Assembly: GCA_036745245.1 (NCBI GenBank)
Contig: DAIOGN010000073.1
Coordinates: 1-17,503 of the forward strand
Direction of reading: 5' to 3'
DNA length: 17,503 nucleotides
Origin: DAIOGN01 sp036745245
GTDB taxonomy: Bacteria; Zixibacteria; MSB-5A5; JAUVRN01
Below are positions 16,175 to 17,503 of this stretch, in pieces. The number at the start of each line of letters is the position of its first letter. Position 1 is the first letter of the stretch. The position numbers were made by a program, and so were the translations under genes. Below the pieces are notes generated by a model. It saw only the letters and a list, made by a program, of their open reading frames with translations, was not told the origin of the DNA and did no database searches.

Positions 16175-16645
16175 TCAGGCGGCGGCGGTTTGCCCGGGCG
16201 TCGCAGGCAGCGGAACGCGACGGGCGCCCGCCAGGTGCTCGAACGCCTTCACCCACGTCACCAGATCCCAGTCGTCGTTGCCCAGGAGACCCTCCCAGTC
16301 GAGCCGCAGCCGCTCGGGCAACAGGATGAGTCGATAGGATCCCCGGCGGTTGTTCTCCCAGAGTTCCGGCAGGTTGACGCATTGAGACTCGAGTTCGCCG
16401 CGTAACCGGTAGAGGTAGCGCGCCTGGTTGTCGCCGCGTTCCAGCTCTTCGCGCTTTACCCAGCGGCCCGGCTCGGCGGATGCGGCGACGGCCAGCTTGG
16501 CGAGAAACTTGAAGCACTTCGGCGTGAGGTAGGCGCACTGCGAACCCCAGACAATCAGCCTGCGTTCGCCCTGGAGCGTGCCCACGATGTGAAGCACCGG
16601 GTCGTAGTTGTGTGACGCTGCGTGAATGGTGAAGCCGTCGGACAT
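16175..16645 (-). CDS. Stand-alone winged-helix (OmpR-type) DNA-binding protein
   Basis: 156 residues. The frame runs up to 16846, but ATG 16645 has an ideal AAAGGAG site 8 nt upstream and the extra N-terminus is Arg-rich noise. Residues ~17-37 form beta-strands (LHIVGTL, RRLIVWG). Residues 40-107 fit an OmpR/PhoB-type winged helix: LTPKCFKFLAKLA (helix 1), WVKREEL (helix 2), NQARYLYRLRGELE (recognition helix) and NRRGSYRLIL (wing). There is no receiver, sensor or membrane segment. The C-tail (~120-156) is unassigned. Probably a small transcription regulator, target unknown. It lies 218 bp downstream of the zinc-ribbon gene on the same strand; that gap (16646-16863) shows no gene or clear promoter. 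Confidence 0.7.
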   Translation of the reverse strand: MSDGFTIHAASHNYDPVLHIVGTLQGERRLIVWGSQCAYLTPKCFKFLAKLAVAASAEPGRWVKREELERGDNQARYLYRLRGELESQCVNLPELWENNRRGSYRLILLPERLRLDWEGLLGNDDWDLVTWVKAFEHLAGARRVPLPATPGQTAAA

Positions 16646-16863
16646 GGTGAGATCTCCTTTCGCCACTCCCCCAAAGCAAAGCCACTGCCACCGCGCGGCC
16701 CGCTTCCCACGAAGCGGTCGCATTGATGTGCGTCGGTCCAAAGCGTTTGCGCGCTTCCGATTGAGCCACCCGGGCGACCGCGGTGCCGTCGCTCGATCCC
16801 CGCGACGGGTACCTTCGTTCGCGCAAGTCACACAAGCGGCGCGCAATCAGAAGGGTTGGTCGG

Positions 16864-17076
16864 TCAGCCCGAACAACTCGAAGCGCCGCAGGACGGACAG
16901 AATGAGCAGGTACCCTCCCGCACCATGGGCGTCCCGCAGTCGCACGACAGCCCACGGCGGGCGCAAGGAGTGTCCCAGGGATCCGCCGCCAGGACCGGGG
17001 AGCCCTGCACGGACCCCAGGCCGGGAAACGCTGCGCCTGAGGCAAAAGACCCGCTCAACATGCTGAAATCTGGCAT
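16864..17076 (-). CDS. Small zinc-ribbon protein resembling the C-terminal tail of class II ribonucleotide reductase
   Basis: 70 residues. The N-terminal ~35 are Gly/Ser/Ala-rich without recognisable fold. The C-terminal ~30 contain CDCGTPMVREGTC and CPSCGASSC, with cysteines at 38, 45, 47, 57, 60, 63 and 68. The pattern C-x-CG...-E-G-x-C-x2-C-x2-CG...C is that of the zinc-binding tail of B12-dependent reductase (NrdJ), which shuttles thiols to the active site. No reductase catalytic sequence precedes it. It may be a free-standing thiol or zinc ribbon, or a remnant of a lost nrdJ. ATG 17076 is favoured because a consensus promoter places the transcript start on this base; GTG 17094 lies inside the promoter and ATG 17061 is an alternative. 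Other zinc ribbons remain possible. Confidence 0.55.
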   Translation of the reverse strand: MPDFSMLSGSFASGAAFPGLGSVQGSPVLAADPWDTPCARRGLSCDCGTPMVREGTCSFCPSCGASSCSG

Positions 17077-17085
17077 GGGCCCATG
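17074..17085. promoter_or_regulatory. 12-bp palindrome over a start codon and -10 element
   Basis: CATGGGCCCATG covers the ATG at 17076 (minus), the predicted +1 and the last three bases of the -10 element. A wider inverted pair, GAAATCTG (17065-17072) and CAGATTTC (17112-17119), brackets the whole promoter. Either could be a repressor site; this is inference. Confidence 0.4.
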
Positions 17086-17111
17086 ATACTGCACATTTGG
17101 GCAGCTGTCAA
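17083..17111 (-). promoter_or_regulatory. Consensus sigma70 promoter of the zinc-ribbon gene
   Basis: Minus strand TTGACA (17111-17106, perfect), 17-nt spacer, TATCAT (17088-17083, five of six). Counting the last -10 base as -7 puts +1 at 17076, the A of the ATG: a leaderless transcript. Confidence 0.75.
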
Positions 17112-17148
17112 CAGATTTCGCCCGGAGCCCCCTTTCAGGGGCCGAGAT

Positions 17149-17177
17149 TTGACCGGACGGTCTATTGCGGCCATACT
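17149..17177 (+). promoter_or_regulatory. Sigma70-type promoter of the GNAT gene
   Basis: TTGACC (17149-17154), 17-nt spacer, CATACT (17172-17177, four of six). Counting the last -10 base as -7 puts +1 at 17184, again the A of the ATG. Confidence 0.6.
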
Positions 17178-17183
17178 CGCACC

Positions 17184-17503
17184 ATGGTTGCGCCCCGCCC
17201 CGAGGAGTCCGGGCCCGCCGGGTCCCTACCCCGGGAGCTTCACATTCGGTTTCTGGGCCGGGAGGATATGCCGGAGCTCCTGACCGTGTGGAAAGCCTCC
17301 GGACTGCACATTCGGCCTGCCGGCAGGGAACGCCCCGACCGCCTGGCCGCTGAGCTGGCCGAATACCCCCGCAACTTTCTCGGCGCCTTCGAGCGGGGAG
17401 CCATGGTAGGGGCCTGCATCGCCACCTGGGACGGACGCAGAGGCTGGATCAACCGGCTGGGGGTCATCCCGGCGCGGCGCAGAACGGGTGTGGCGCAGAG
17501 GCT
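17184..17503 (+). CDS. GNAT-family N-acetyltransferase, 3'-partial
   Basis: 106 codons visible, open at the window end. After a Pro/Gly-rich lead (1-18), LHIRFLGREDMPELLTVWKA is the usual first strand and helix of a GNAT domain. FLGAFERGAMVGACIATWDG gives the central strands. WINRLGVIPARRRTGVAQRL is motif A, with the R/Q-x-x-G-x-A acetyl-CoA pyrophosphate loop (RRTGVA). The enzyme family transfers acetyl from acetyl-CoA to an amine; the substrate cannot be inferred. No Shine-Dalgarno is present, and the promoter position suggests a leaderless mRNA. It is divergent from the zinc-ribbon gene with about 107 bp between the two start codons. The Arg/Gly-rich C-terminal half of the domain is cut off. 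Confidence 0.85.
   Translation, partial: MVAPRPEESGPAGSLPRELHIRFLGREDMPELLTVWKASGLHIRPAGRERPDRLAAELAEYPRNFLGAFERGAMVGACIATWDGRRGWINRLGVIPARRRTGVAQR

Noticed and set aside
16110..17045. 311-codon minus-strand frame over the winged-helix and zinc-ribbon genes
   Set aside because: Arg/Pro-rich noise in another frame; the shorter genes have ribosome-site, promoter or Cys-motif support.

Overview
The window looks like chromosomal DNA from a GC-rich, free-living Gram-negative bacterium. Supporting signs are a lipoprotein with a lipobox, a secreted subtilase of more than 2,600 residues built from repeated beta-sandwich spacers, a bacterial-type glycogen synthase, tRNAs with bacterial consensus promoters, and a run of 10 Ns typical of a draft or metagenome assembly. 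This mosaic of secreted protein modules suggests the FCB superphylum (Eisenbacteria-, Krumholzibacteria-, Latescibacteria- or Gemmatimonadota-like), but that is inference and cannot be fixed from the sequence alone.

Layout. Positions 1-7822 (minus) hold one giant open frame: signal peptide, inhibitor I9 propeptide, S8 protease with intact Asp/His/Ser, FN3 domain, then a long tail. In the tail, pairs of ~103-residue beta-domains alternate with larger globular modules: two alpha/beta domains, a Kelch propeller, a third alpha/beta domain and an unidentified C-terminal module. The gene leaves the window at base 1. Next on the same strand is a lipoprotein of unknown role (8028-8984) with its own promoter and terminator. 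A divergent plus-strand operon follows: galT-type uridylyltransferase, glgA and greA (9245-12277). Then come tRNA-Gly(GCC) behind a near-consensus sigma70 promoter, tRNA-Cys(GCA), an AHSA1-type SRPBCC protein, a strong 45-nt hairpin, and a 34-residue single-pass membrane miniprotein.

A 92-bp inverted-repeat element (13477-13568) sits directly against the start of a YprB-like RNase H-fold exonuclease gene (13580-14803). It is followed by an HDOD protein whose C-terminus carries an orphan histidine-kinase dimerisation helix with no ATPase domain (14852-16144). On the minus strand, convergent with it, are a stand-alone winged-helix protein (16175-16645) and a 70-residue protein ending in a zinc-ribbon like the tail of B12-dependent ribonucleotide reductase (16864-17076). 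The latter is divergent from a GNAT acetyltransferase cut by the window end (17184-17503). For both divergent genes the predicted transcription start falls exactly on the A of the ATG.

How the parts relate. GalT and GlgA, 13 bp apart, point to sugar-nucleotide and glycogen metabolism co-expressed with the elongation factor GreA. The protease and lipoprotein are envelope or extracellular proteins. The right-hand third is a set of small regulatory and nucleic-acid-acting genes with no evident shared pathway. No phage, CRISPR array or complete insertion sequence is visible. The most unusual features are the nested-module architecture of the giant protease, the HDOD plus orphan DHp fusion, the orphan reductase-tail zinc ribbon and the paired leaderless promoters.
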